Assembly (NCBI GenBank): GCA_025267735.1
Contig: CM046309.1
Location: 52,520,319-52,584,318, forward strand
DNA length: 64,000 nt
Direction of reading: 5' to 3'
Origin: Mactra quadrangularis
Taxonomy: Eukaryota > Mollusca > Bivalvia > Venerida > Mactridae
Part shown: positions 13,110 to 25,455 of the stretch, piece by piece
How positions within the stretch are numbered: position 1 is the stretch's first letter
How the letters are laid out: every line of letters begins with the position of its first letter
Position numbers and translations under genes: made by a program
The notes under the pieces: generated by a model
Told to the model about the DNA's origin: nothing
Databases searched by the model: none
Seen by the model: only the letters and a program-made list of their open reading frames with translations

Positions 13110-13340
13110 CTGACAAAAGATTGCTTCTTGTGTGCTGAACTTTTCCACTATGAGATCTAACCACCTGTTAAGTTTAAAGACAGTAGCTTAAAAAGAATTG
13201 AACTTATCAGCTGGACAATAAATGCAACAAAGGGCATTAACTCCACAATCTTGAAGCAGAGAGTTATGGTTCTTGTGCATTGCACTTATACACTATGATA
13301 TCTATCAAGTCTAAAAGTCTGAAGAATTGTTACAATGCTC
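13110..13340 (+). repeat. Dispersed repeat with two related halves about 144 bp apart
   Basis: The stretch from about 13120 ('gcttcttgtgtgctgaactt', 'cactatgagatcta') is echoed from about 13264 ('ggttcttgtgcattgcactt', 'cactatgatatcta'). It resembles an abundant bivalve dispersed repeat. No second location was found in this window. Confidence 0.5.
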
Positions 13341-14049
13341 TGGACAAGCAAACATGGGATGCCACAGCCACCATGGTTGCCTTAAGTATTCCTTATATAT
13401 TGCTTTTACAGGGGACACAAAAATTACCATATTTGGTCATGATATTATTTAATATTACATCATCAAATGATGATGTCACTGATAAATAATAATGATGTAG
13501 ACAAGAAATGATGACATAAGATCCAATGAGAATTAATTGCCAAACGTAAAAAGGTCCAGTTTGACTCCATTTTGGGCAAAAAATTGGTGAACATTGCTCC
13601 AACTTACATCATTACCAAAGTTAACTGTCTATTAATGCTTGATTTCCTACAGAACAAGAGTGCCAGAGATTTACTAAAGGAAATTTCTCAAAGTGTCATC
13701 AACCCAGACATGATCTGTAAACTAAATCATCATATTGGTTATATAAAATGTACATGTCACAATACATGGGAAGACTTCGTCTTGGGGAATACTTTATATC
13801 TTTGCTTAGATATATGGGACACATTTTCTCTGAGATTTACAGCAAAGCTAAAATATTACTTTCAGCCAATGAAAGATTGATCAGTTTTTTTTCTCTCAAA
13901 AAAATTTGTTCTATTTTAAATTATACATGAGATTACTAGAAAAGCTCTTATATAAACCAACGATGGACATCCTCATATAGTAAAACCAACATACAGTAAG
14001 TCATGGTTTTGAAAGACCATCTTGTTTATAACAAAATCTTATGTTTTTT
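13341..14049. other. Intron sequence, nothing recognisable
   Basis: Contains a small palindrome 'catcatcaaatgatgatg' near 13460. Short open frames here have no recognisable domain. Confidence 0.5.
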
Positions 14050-14362
14050 ATACCCCCGCTTCGAAGAAGAGGGGGGTATACTGTTTTACCCTTGTCCGTG
14101 CGTGCGTTCGTGCTTGCGTCCGTCCGTTACAAAATTTCCGTCGCAGTTTTCTCAGCAACTATAACATGCAGCAGCCTAATACTTTGCATATTGCTTCATC
14201 CCATAGTCCCATGTGGTGTAAAGCGATTTCATGCTCCTTGCTCATCTACTTCCTGTTTGTCGCATATTTTTAGATTTCGTTAAATGAAAGTTACATAATG
14301 ATAGTCATATTTCTCACTGCGGGGGTATCACTAGTGAGCATTAGCTCACAGATTTACTTGTT
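14050..14362 (+). mobile_element. 'gggggtata' element (family D, copy 1, long form)
   Basis: Begins atacccccgcttcgaagaag. An inverted partner, gcgggggtat, lies about 30 bp before the far end, followed by a hairpin GTGAGC-atta-GCTCAC and 'agatttacttgtt'. A CGTG/CGTC tetranucleotide tract lies near 14096-14136. Compared with the copies at 21724, 57213 and 61735, this one has about 42 extra bases before the inner gcgggggtat. Translations ending in CLSHIFRF come from the repeat and are not a protein family. Confidence 0.88.
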
Positions 14363-15425
14363 TGACAATTTTTAAGCACATGTACATGTATTTTTACAAT
14401 TTAATTTGTACATCAATGACATCTTTATTATACAGAACTATATCAAGTTTATCACATTTGATAAAAATTTTCAATTGAATGCAAAACAAACCGAGTGAAC
14501 GGATATACAAAATTTATAATGACAAAAATTTCTATTCAATTCACACCATGTTTTGCAAACATCATGCTTGATATAACAAATATGCATACCAAATAACAAT
14601 ACAACAAACCTCAAAAATAAAATGAATGGAAACATCTTGATTGTAAATTCTTGAGAATAAAAATAAATTATAATAAAGTATTAACACATTCAAAGATAAA
14701 AGGGCCATAAAATGTCCTACAACTACAAAGGGCTGAGAGATAATTTTCTTACAAAAACTAAGGACAAGAAATAATCAGCACCTATATAAGATAATATATA
14801 GAGACAATGACAAGAGACCTGTAGTAACCTATGTAAGGTTACAATGTTTTTATCTCTATAAACTTAGATAAACATCATGTAATTCAACACCTTAAGATAG
14901 CCATCATGGCCATGAGAGAATTTTAAGATCTTTACAATCATAAACTTAAAGTTTAACATGTCCAACTGTAATTAAGTAGTCTAACTGTAATTTAGTATAC
15001 TCATATACCAGAAGGCTTAACTTAAGATGACAGAAAAAAATGACCATACGAAAGAAAGAACCATTATAGGTAGCCAGCCCATCATGTACTGGCTGTTAAC
15101 CGCAGTCAAACAGAAAACACATCGAGACAAAACACACTAACTGCAAATTTTCAACCAATTTATTTTTCACAAGCATTAGACTGATTCATTAAGTTTTATA
15201 GTAATGGGACTAGTTATAAAGGATAGTAGACCAATCATATGAAAAATATGTAATTTTAAGAAGTTCAAGTTAATTTTCACTATTCCCGGACTTTAGGGTA
15301 GTTGATTAAGGCAAAGACTTGAAGGTAGCTACCATGCAAGCACCCTTATTAGAGATTTAAACATTTTATTACTTTAACCACTAATAACCACATGTTATAT
15401 TGTGTATTTAGATTATGTATACTTA
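14363..15425. other. Intron sequence, nothing recognisable
   Basis: AT-rich, no repeat or coding signal seen. Confidence 0.55.
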
Positions 15426-15510
15426 TATATTGAGGGCTAAATGAAACACAATTGTAACTTCATTTGAAGATAATGGGAGTTACAATGGTGTTCCATTCAC
15501 CCCTCAATAT
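15426..15510. repeat. Palindromic mini-element (family G, copy 3, second subtype)
   Basis: The arms run from 'atattgagggctaaatgaa' with 'acaattgtaact' to 'agttacaatggtgtt' with 'cacccctcaatat'. The dyad extends to the outermost bases. Confidence 0.8.
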
Positions 15511-18500
15511 GATAAAGAGCTCTGAGCTCTAAAGCTCTGAGCTTCCACACTAAATTGTTTAGCTTAAACATAACAACCCCTAACTGCTGAAATAAAGAAT
15601 AAAATTACACAATTATCGTGGGTGGTCCAGGGAATGCCCCATTGAAAATTTTACTTTTACTCCACCATTATTTTTACATGGTGCTAAAATTGACACTAAG
15701 ACTGCATGTGCCTCTATGAGCCTCATTAAAGTTACATATCAATCCAGATGAATAATACACAGTTATGATAAATTTTTGCTTTAAATCAACAAAACAAAAC
15801 TTTCACCTTCTTATGGCAAATTTTGAGCACAAGATATATATTTAAATGTTGACCTTAGAACTGCTATATTACTGTCATTTATAAAAAGTCTATGAAAAGG
15901 GATGCTTAATTACACTCTCCATGCTTAATTTAAATCTAAATTATCTATAATGATAGAAAGGAGTCTGAATTCAGTATCAAAATTATCTCCCTTAGTAAGG
16001 AAGGTTTTTAATCTAGACCGTGGGAACAATAGTATGTTGTTAATTAATTATAGTATCATGAACTGTGATGTTATATATTAACCTGTAAATTACTTTATCT
16101 ATTTTAGTATAAACTTTCAAACAATACAGTAAACACTGTTGTCACAGAAACCATTTTCACTGAAGAGTTTCTAACAACATTGCCATGGCAACTGTTTGTT
16201 GAAAGCCATTGTCGCAAATCAGAAATCAATAGAGTCCAGTTTAATAACAACGTTCAACCATCTGAGCTTACCAAATTACAAAGTTGAGTATGCCATAGGT
16301 TATACGAATATGACAGTAAAAGCACAAGGCAGTTTCACACTTAAAGTCACTCACTCAAGGCACCTTTGAAACAAGCATATTTAAAATCAAAAGGTCAATG
16401 GAAACTTATTCTAAACTTGATGTAAATCAAGAAGGACATGAACTGTTGTTGTGCTGACCAAGGGAAAAGATCTTAACAACAAGACATCTGAACACAACAA
16501 TATAACACCTCGACCAGACATCATCTTAAATTTATTGTGTACAAACAATCATTGAACAACTTTATAATATTTAAGAATATTAAGAAAAAATACTCCAGGA
16601 CGAGAAGTAGTACTACACCATTCTTAAATGTACCAAAAACATTTCCAATAAAAAGTTCCAGAGAAACTAAATCAATTGATGAAGATCACAGCTGAGATGG
16701 GTTTGTCAGAATGCTTAGTCTTCAGAAAATTTTTAATCACCCTTAGAAGACTTGATCCCTAAACGGTAAGGAAACAGACCACAATCAATCAAGAAGGGTC
16801 ATTCAAACTGGACCTATGACTTACATCATTTATGTCCGAATCAATTTTTACATTATCATAATGATTATAAAATCACTAATTTTTAAATATCCTTACCAAT
16901 GTATAGTATAACTCCATACCAGGGTCAGTTTCTAAAGGTGTATAATCCACTGTGTAATACATCCAAGCTATTTTTTGTGAAAAAAAAACAAACTAAAAAA
17001 TACACACACAAAAATGTCTTTATTTATTTTTCAAACTGTTTCCTCTCATATCATCACAAACTCTGTAATTTTAACAAAATTTCAATGACTTTAAACTTAA
17101 AATTTAATCTCGGTCACTAATTTTACACAATCTCTTGCAATAAACACTTATCTCTGTGGTTAACCCTTTTCTATTTACATCCTTATTTTAAACCCTTTTT
17201 GCGTTTACGGTGCAGACCAATGGTTAGCGATTCAATGAAAGATAGAGAGATACTAAATACCAAGCTTCAAAAAAGTTTTTTTACAAATTTTCCACAAAAG
17301 AACCTGAAATTTGTTAAAACCAAATGATGTTAATCTTTAACTGGTTTAATTGTTACATAGAAACAGTTTGTCTTTTGTTTGAGCGAAACATGTGAACCAG
17401 TCAAGTTTTTTGGGACACATTCAGCCTTGACGAGATGTCAGTCCATTTTTTCTCCTTTAACAAAACTTATTATGATTTTTTATCAACAAAATGAGAGATA
17501 GAGAGAGATAGGACCATTGTTCTTAAGACTATCTGAATGGCTTCAAGTGGTAAATATACAAAAATGGTTTAAGAACATTATCAAGGTGGTATCTTTGTTT
17601 CTTGTGATAAAACTGTATGATAATATACAAGACTATAGAAACACGTTTGTAACAGTATCTAACTATCAACTCAAACTTTTGTATAAAAACTTTAAAGTCA
17701 AGTCAAACAGTCTGTACACTGTATCATAGTAACTCAACTTTATGATTATTTTGAGTCAAGTACTCTTCAAAATGGAGATTTTCAAAATGTGACTCTCAAA
17801 AAAGAGGATTCACCTCCAAAATGGAGGGCTTCAAATTATTTAAAATACTATGTACAGGAATTGTGATTTTTACCTGACAAAAAACAAGGTGTAATATAGA
17901 TATGTATACATATTTGAATAATAACATTTTAATAATAAATTATGACATATAGCATTTACATCAGCATTGTTGTAATCCAGTTGATGCTGAATGTGTAATG
18001 ACAAACAACTGAAATGTTTAAGCTAACAAAATAACCCAGCTATTTTTCTGAACATAATCTTTATCAAGATTAATCTTTGACTTTAAGTAAAATACAAATG
18101 TTAGTTAAAAATTGTTGAATCAGTATTTTAATAGTAACTATATACCACTAAGTGCATCAGGGATGACCTGGATGATGGCAACTTGGACATCATTAAAGCA
18201 AAGGACAGAACTGCATGGAGAGCAGACACATAACACTTCAGCAACCTGCAGGCAACTCTAGCATTAGTAACATCTATAAAATCAAGATAAGTTGTGTCAC
18301 ATACATTATTATCCAAGCACTAAAGATTGACCATATCATTCTGACTATATCATTTGTCATTTTCTTCCATTAAGAAAGAATCAATTTAAAGGTTATTCCC
18401 TGTCTCTGATTACTTAATACAGATAATTTCTCCTAGAAAACAATAATCACTCAGAATATGTCATAGTGGATACACCTCCAGGTCATCTGATCCACCAGTA

Positions 18501-19018
18501 TAGTATGATATCATAACACTTTTTGTATTCAACTAACCATTGATAGACAAGTCTTAGACATTGAAGAAAATTGAAGAAAACAAAGAGGGATAATATCCAC
18601 ATGTCAGTGCAAAACTAATCTACATTATTCTCAATTTAAATGTCCCTAATACTAGTTTGAAACTGACTCATTGATATGCTTCTTGCTATTTGCTATATGG
18701 ATAAGGAAGATCATTCACTTCAGCCTTGTCCTACAGCCTTTCTATCCTAACTGCTGTATTAAGAAGTTACAAAACCTGAAAATTGAAACTTTTTTTTCAA
18801 CAAAACAAATCAGCATTATCTCCCCTTGATGACCTCTATTTACAATCTGAAAAGTCCTCCTTTTTATAATATTTTTACTAAGTTTACAATGTATTCACAG
18901 AAGCTGGCTCATTAATTAAGGGTGAGAATTTAGGAACAAATACATCTCATTTGGTATTTGGTTTATACTATGGCAAAAGTAAACTGCATCACATCTGAAT
19001 CGTATTTTGCTGGATATT
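15511..19018. other. Intron sequence, nothing recognisable
   Basis: No exon or repeat family recognised over about 3.5 kb. There is a short GAGATA-type run near 17490. Confidence 0.5.
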
Positions 19019-19147
19019 GATGATAATAAAAAAACTACAATAACAATAAATAAAACCACCACCACTAACAACAACAATAATAACAATAATAATAACAATA
19101 ATAATAATAATAATAATTATAATAATATTAATAATAACTATAACAAC
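19019..19147 (+). repeat. (AAT/AAC)n microsatellite
   Basis: About 130 bp of interrupted AAC and AAT triplets. The plus-strand open frame through it translates to an asparagine run, and the minus strand to a leucine/valine run. Neither looks like a gene. Confidence 0.95.
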
Positions 19148-19838
19148 CGCAGCAACTACAATATCCAAGTATTGAAATACAGAAAGACTTTAGTGCTCAA
19201 ATCCATACTAAATATTTCTCTTTAGTAATAAAAATATCTCTACTTAATGAGGCAACTCAGTTGGACAAGCCCAATCTTTCCTAAGAGCCTCCACACAGCA
19301 ATATTTGCTGCAGTATGACAATATCATACAACTGAGGACGTGCTTAAATTCACTTAAAACATTACAATTAGCAAGATGGTAATGCAACAAAAACCTTTCT
19401 TTTCCAACATTCCTTGATAATATGTTTCATACCATTGACACTTTAATTGGACACATTAATAATAATGTTCACACAATAAATGCTACAAAAACTACCTATA
19501 ATGACACTTCATTCAACCATTGTTGATTTTTTTACATCATCAGTGAATCAGTTGATTGATTAATAGTAAGTATATTGACTTTTGACTTTATAGAAAAATA
19601 TCTAGACCTATATAATTTCACCAACCCTATCACACTTATTACATCATTCATTTATGAAGACACAAATGCTCTAACACATGCTATCATTATGTAAGTTTGT
19701 CATGCAAAGTGCAATGATCTGACTAAAGTTTGAAATTTTACCTTGAAGGTGACATCAAGACATGCTGCTTTCTGGGACACGAGGGAGTTTCACCCATTTA
19801 GAATAGTGAAAATTTACAAGTAAAATAACTTATTTCAT
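19148..19838. other. Intron sequence, nothing recognisable
   Basis: A short stretch around 19268-19292 resembles the reverse complement of 11443-11470 ('agcccaatctt'). Otherwise nothing is recognised. Confidence 0.45.
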
Positions 19839-19874
19839 ACATCCAAAGAGGTTTCTCTGCTCTGGATCATTCAT

Positions 19875-20058
19875 GGAGTTAATTTTCTTCAACTCAGAGT
19901 GAATATTTTTTTACATTGGTTTACAACAGTCTCCTTGTATCACGTGACCCTTCACCGGTCATGTGATCAAAATCAGTCAGCTGAAGAAGGTGACGAGATG
20001 CCACCGAAAATTTCAAGGTAAATAAATATTTGCTCTGAGTTAAAGAAAATTAACTCCA
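19875..20058. mobile_element. Foldback element, about 184 bp
   Basis: The outer arms 'ggagttaattttcttcaact' with 'cagagtgaatatttttttac' and 'aaataaatatttgctctgag' with 'ttaaagaaaattaactcc' pair over about 40 bp. An inner pair 'atcacgtgac' / 'gtcatgtgat' sits near the centre. A 12-bp direct repeat, aacttatttcat, lies at 19827-19838 and 20058-20069, so the mobile unit may be 19839-20057 plus one repeat copy. Confidence 0.75.
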
Positions 20059-20361
20059 ACTTATTTCATGATTATATTCAAGCTATACTGAGTTGATAAA
20101 TTTGTTCTTTACTATTCAACATAATAAATCAGATTTAGGTGTTAAAAAAAAATTAAGTCATTAACACAGTTATATAATATTTTATCTATTAGCGCCACAC
20201 AATGGTTTTAAACTTTCATCACCTGTGTGACATTATGCCTCATAAAGAGATTGTGCTACATAACAGCAAGAATGACTGACAGTGCTTTAAAAATATCTAC
20301 ACAAAATTGAATATTTTTCAAGATTTCTTTCTTTCTATGATTAATGATAACTCATAAATTA

Positions 20362-20427
20362 CGGGTTTAGTGCAAAACAGTTGTAACTTACTCTGTTCTT
20401 ATACGACCGTGTAGCACTAAACCCTCG
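20362..20427. repeat. Palindromic mini-element (family G, copy 4)
   Basis: 'cgggtttagtgcaaaacag' pairs with 'gtgtagcactaaaccctcg' around a short loop. Same family as 10651-10720. Confidence 0.8.
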
Positions 20428-20589
20428 AAATGTATAAAAATAAAGCAAATATCAACCAGGATGTTAATGAATTAATTTATTAAATCCCATACATCATAAT
20501 ACAGGTGTTCTTTAAACCTGTCAATATGACACTGAAACTTTACAACTCTCTATATAAATACAGGTTTTTAACCTAATTGTCATTATGTT

Positions 20590-20845
20590 GGGGTTCCCCA
20601 TGTGTTGTAGATATTTCTGTAAACAGATATTCTATGGACCCCTGTCATATAGGAACTCTTATGGTTGCTCTGAGGGTCACATTGAGATAACCTTTATGTC
20701 TAACAGTCAATGTGTAGTTTTCATCTAGACGAAACAATATTCATAGCATCTTAATTTCATGATTTCTTTATTTTAGATCAAGGTTTGCGATCTAATATGA
20801 CAGAGTTATTCACAGGCTGTGATTGGACATATATTCAAGAAGCAT
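20590..20845 (+). repeat. Dispersed repeat (family I, copy 1)
   Basis: Shares 'tcatctagacgaaacaatat', 'tcatagca' and 'ctgtgattgga' in the same order and spacing with 35690-35890. No coding content or terminal repeats were seen. Confidence 0.55.
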
Positions 20846-21723
20846 TTTGTTCAATTGGTTGGGAAATTCCCTGATTTTAAGCAAATTTTAAAATTCTCTG
20901 ATTTTTCCATGCTGGGAATTTATTTTGGCATTTTCCCTGTTTTCCCGAGTCTGTGGTCACCCTGCATCTGTACAGCATAATTGTGAGCAATGTTAACATT
21001 TTACTTCCAATGTCAATTATACAATACACATTATAGTGTATTTCCAAAATCAAGGAGAAAATCAATAAAAATATTTTCTACGAAAAGTCGAGCTAAAACA
21101 TACCATGAAAGAATACCAAGTATGCACTATAAACAGCAACAGATTCCACAATACTAGTGATCCAGGCCCGAGAAAATTACTTATAAGATTTTCATCCTGA
21201 TTTAGGAGTACCTTGCTCTACCCTGTTGTCAAATTGTGAATCTTTACCACATCACATGTTTTGACATCAACTGGAAATTCACTTACGACAGTCTAAAACT
21301 GCAAGAAAACTTTATTGGAGAGAAAAGGACGAAAAAATCTCATTCAGACAGAGGAAATTTAATCTTTTTCTAATGCCTACTTCACACGATGTAGCAAGTT
21401 CAAAGACCTTGTAGAAATCTGCAACTGTCAGTACATTACAGCAAGAGTTATAGACATGTAGAATATTATTTTTATTTATGTTTCACTCTAGACCTCATTA
21501 TGTAGCAGAAAAAAACCAAGATGTTGGCACACTAGCAATAACATTACACAACTCAGTCAAAATACTTACAGCAAAATGTATTAGAAGAAAAAAACTCAGA
21601 AAAAAAAACAGTAAAAGAAATGCAGGAGCTAAATGAGAAAATACTATTAAAGCATTGTTACAGACCTTTCAATCATGCATTTAGCATTTAGAAAGTGATA
21701 TATATATGCATCTCTGAGTTAAA
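20846..21723. other. Intron sequence, nothing recognisable
   Basis: Contains a 'gggaatttattttggcattt' type stretch (20880-20960) faintly like part of 28195-28280. Otherwise nothing. Confidence 0.45.
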
Positions 21724-21981
21724 ACAAGTAAATCTGTGAGCTAATGCTCACTAGTGATACCCCCGCAAAAATCTAAAAATATGCGACAAACAGGAAGTAG
21801 ATGAGCAAGGAGCATGAAATCGCTTTACACCACATGGGACTATGGGATGAAGAAATATGCAAAGTATTAGGCTGCTGCATGTTATAGTTGCTGAGAAAAC
21901 TGTGACGGAAATTTTGTAACGGACGCACGCACGGACAAGGGTAAAACAGTATACCCCTCTCTTCTTCAAAGCGGGGGTATA
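21724..21981 (-). mobile_element. 'gggggtata' element (family D, copy 2, short form)
   Basis: Runs on the plus strand from acaagtaaatctgtgagc to gcgggggtat. The tetranucleotide tract is short (about 'ccgtgcgtgcgtccgt' in element orientation). It lacks the extra bases seen in copy 1. Confidence 0.88.
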
Positions 21982-22741
21982 ATAAGGCAACAGAAAGAGG
22001 TGACTTGTACAGTAAATTCCAAGCCTAGATTTGGTTCAATTCTCAAGTGCAACTAATTTTATTATTAAGTCTTTATATTCTATAACTCAAAACCATTGGG
22101 ATACATATTTTTCTTAAAGTTCAATACATAGTTACAGAGACAACAAAGTAATGTCATCATTTTGTCTATGATATCTATACAATGTCACTTCAAGCATCAT
22201 TTAGTCTAAGATTTTGTACATCAGTGTAGTAATGAAATATTTCCATACTCTAAGGAATAGACACTCATCAGAATAGCTTACATTAAGATCTTATCATATA
22301 TGATACAATATCATAAAACTGTCTTCTGTAAGAAACAAAGAACAAAAACATCCACACAAATCTGCTTATATCACAGACTGATTTTTACTAATTGTAATTT
22401 CTATGTTACTCTCCAAAACTAAAGGTAATAAAAGTATTTTAAATTTTCGTTTAATTGAGAAAAAAGTTCTTGCATCTCTCTCCAAGTCCACTAGCTCATG
22501 TTCCCAATTACTGAGCTAGTAGGATAGTTTCTTGGTCTAGGAAACAACATGTTAAGTTTTGGATATGATTTGATTCAACACAGAGCTGGTGATCCAAAGA
22601 TTAACACAGAACAGTCCAATGTTGAAACCACTTGGTAATTCAATATTTACCAGCTCTATCTGAAAACCCCTTAGCAAAGACTGAAAATGTCAATTAAAGA
22701 GACTAAACTATCATTTATTTATTTATATTTTATTTATTTTT
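21982..22741. other. Intron sequence, nothing recognisable
   Basis: AT-rich with a TTTA-rich run at 22708-22740 just before the SINE. Nothing else seen. Confidence 0.5.
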
Positions 22742-23015
22742 TGGAGTTAATGCCGTATCAACACAATTTAGGTCATTTCACGGCGTCCAGCGCACCTAAC
22801 CTAGCTTTCCTGGACCATTGTCTATAACCAGTACTCACCTACCCTTCCACAAGGCCGGAAACTTCTCCATATTATCTAATCAATGGAGGAAAATCGACAT
22901 TATTGTCAAATTTTCATGGAAGGGTATAACCTCCCCGGGTGGGATTCGAACCCGCACCCCCTCGGGCACGAGTATCCAAATCCCAGCGCACTACCAACTG
23001 CGCTATCGACCCGGG
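22742..23015 (-). mobile_element. tRNA-headed SINE, family A, best-preserved copy
   Basis: The head begins, from the right, cccgggtcgatagcgcagtt. Box A TAGCGCAGTTGG (22994-23005) and box B GGTTCGAATCC (22942-22952) are perfect polymerase III consensus matches. The body contains 'ggaagggtaggtgagtactg' and the tail ends 'gacctaaattgtgttgatac' then 'ggcattaactcc'. The tail closely resembles that of family C although the bodies differ. The high CpG content suggests a young copy. Confidence 0.93.
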
Positions 23016-23478
23016 TTGACTAAACTATCAATTACTAAGTAAATCTCACAATAAAACCAAAATCAGATCAAAATATCTTTTGCCAATGAAAAACAAGTTT
23101 TCTGAAACTCCAGCAAATGAGGTGCATCAGCTTAATACAGTTTATACAGTCAAAATATGTTCCTGTATCATGGATAAATCACATAAATAGTCGTCTAGTT
23201 GTCTAAAAACAGACCTTAGAGTAAATCAATATGTTAAGGTTGTAACTTATTGAAGAAAGTCAGCAGAACATTCATGAGATTAAATAAAAGCAGAGTTTCC
23301 CTGCTAGAAGAACAGACAATCATTTCTTTGATGCAGCATTAAAACTATTATGCTTCCAGTTTGATGAATATTATAGTAACTACCCCATGTTTAACTTTTT
23401 TCACAATAAAAACGTTAGCGCATTTAAACTATCATGCCTTCAGTTACATAAAAAATATATAAAATGCTACATTTTAAA
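23016..23478. other. Intron sequence, nothing recognisable
   Basis: No structured element seen. Confidence 0.5.
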
Positions 23479-24167
23479 CAAGAGCATCGCTAGGCGGAGC
23501 ATTATATGCCCCAAAGTGGTTTTTTTAGTCAGTTTTAAGGTAATAGTGACCTTGACCTTTGACCTTGTGACCCCAAAATCAATAGGGGTCTTCTACCTGA
23601 TATGGACAATCATTGTATGAAGTTTGAATATTGTGGTCTAAATGGAACTTAAGTTATGCTCCGGAAACTGTTTTCAGTTTTAAGGTAATAGTGACCTTGA
23701 CCTTTGACCTTGTGACCCAAAAATCAATAGGGGTCTTCTACCCGATATGGACAATCATCGTATGAAGTTTGAATATTGTGGACCAAATGGAACTTAAGTT
23801 ATGCTCCGGAAACTGTTTTCAGTTTTAAGGTAATAGTGACCTTGACCTTTGACCTTGTGACCAAAAAATCAATAGGGGTCTTCTACCCGATATGGACAAT
23901 CATCGTATGAAGTTTGAATATTGTGGACCAAATGGAACTTAAGTTATGCTCCGGAAACTGTTTTCAGTTTTAAGGTAATAGTGACCTTGACCTTTGACCT
24001 CAAAATCAATAGGGGTCTTCTACCTGATATGGACAATCATCCTATGAAGTTTGAATATTGTGGGCCAAATGGAACTTAAGTTATGCTCCGGAAACCAAAT
24101 TGCTAACAGACGGACGGATGCCAGGGGGTATAACATAATATGCCCGAAATTCTTACAGGCATATAAC
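23479..24167 (+). mobile_element. Tandem element with four 145-bp units carrying nuclear-receptor half-sites
   Basis: Units start at 23531, 23676, 23821 and 23966, exactly 145 bp apart and nearly identical. Each unit opens with TGACCT half-sites at spacings of 0, 1 and 2 bp (unit 1: 23547, 23553, 23560, 23568). Unit 4 has lost about 12 bp, including the last half-site. Unique ends carry short inverted words 'attatatgcc' (about 23500) and 'ggcatataac' (about 24159). A 'cagacggacgg' stretch and 'agggggtata' precede the right end. No transposase is present. Confidence 0.9.
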
Positions 24168-24337
24168 AACAGGGAAAATTCACTGTAAAGACCACCTTAA
24201 ATGCTAAATCATTCAATTTTTGATGATGATGAAGTCCCAAAAGCTACCTTTGGGAAGAAAAGGGTCCCTATATTAAGACCACTCCACTATTAAGCCCAAC
24301 AATATCAATGGTCCTAATAGTGGAACTTCACTCTAAT
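24168..24337 (-). mobile_element. TA-type MITE (family F, copy 2)
   Basis: Reverse-oriented copy: 'cactgtaaagaccacctt' at one end and 'ggtcctaatagtggaactt' at the other match 57750-57901 reversed. It directly abuts the half-site element. Confidence 0.7.
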
Positions 24338-25287
24338 TGTTCAACTACTATTTTTGAAAGATTTTTTTTTTAAAAAGGCATAGTGAAAGAATAAAACTGA
24401 TACTCCTTTAACAAAACGTGGAAATGTACTGTTTTACCTATAAAGTAAGTTTTACTACATTGGCACAATATACCAAAACAACATGTTTGTAATTATGTAC
24501 AGAAAAGCCTAAACAAAACAAATAAACAAAACAAACAAATACTTAAATTCACAGAATATCAGGAAAGTCAGTTCCAAGTTACAAAGTCAAAGAATCTTGT
24601 TTACTGTAAGAAATGATTTAATAAACCCAAACAAATTTACAATACACAACAATTCAATTAAATAATGGCACAACAGTTAATTTAATCACCAAATAAACAT
24701 AACATGGTGTAATAAAAACACATAACAATATCATTCCAGAAATACATGACCTTATAGTAAAATATTTATTTCATTATCAGAATTTCTGAGAGAATTCCAT
24801 ACTATCAAGGTAAATGTTCTAAATGATTCCAAAATTCTTCTGTCTCATTTAAAACAATGATCAAAGCCACTGACTGTTTGATAGAATAAAAGAAGGGCAG
24901 GCATGATATGTTGGAAAATATTCAGCCAAAGCACATCATCATGTAAATGGTGTGTAACATTAAAAAATTGTATTTCCTCATTAACTACACTTCTCTTACA
25001 TCCTAAACTATCCGTACAGCCAACCCTCCTTACAGTTTACTGCCAAGAAATACAATAACATCTAAAGGCAATATCAAAACCACAAGAGTACCTAAATGTA
25101 GCATCTTTATTATTACAATTTTATTCTTTGTTTTTAGCACTTTGAAAGATCCATTAAGGTCTAGAGTTACTAAGTTTAAACATTATTTAGGTAATATATT
25201 TACCATTATTCTGCCATCAGGCTTTAGTTTGCGTTCTGTCTCAGATGTTAGGAGTCAATACATATGTACAAATGAAGACTATGGTAT
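24338..25287. other. Intron sequence, nothing recognisable
   Basis: AT-rich with an AAACAAA-rich patch at 24515-24542. Nothing else seen. Confidence 0.5.
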
Positions 25288-25455
25288 GTGAGGACCAGAG
25301 GAGGGGATGAAAAGAGGAGGGAGAAGAGACAGGAGGGAAGAGTGGGGGGAGTGGAGAGCAGGGGAGGTGAGAGAGGGAGAAAAGGAAGTGTAGAGTAGGC
25401 AAAAGTGGATGAGAGAGAGGTTGAAGGACATGAGGGAGTGGGAGAGAACGAGAAA
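25288..25455 (+). repeat. Homopurine (GA-rich) tract, about 170 bp
   Basis: Nearly all A and G on the plus strand, interrupted only by scattered single pyrimidines. In the CELF transcript it is a long pyrimidine tract. Such tracts can form triplex (H-DNA) structures. The Ser/Pro/Leu-rich open frames on the minus strand are by-products. Confidence 0.9.

Noticed and set aside
14022..14283. Open frames translating to CGVKRFHAPCSSTSCLSHIFRF-type peptides, also at 21751-21990 and 57241-57525
   Set aside because: They are translations of the family D element in both orientations and are not a protein family.
19007..19225. Asparagine-rich and leucine-rich proteins
   Set aside because: Translations of an (AAT/AAC)n microsatellite.
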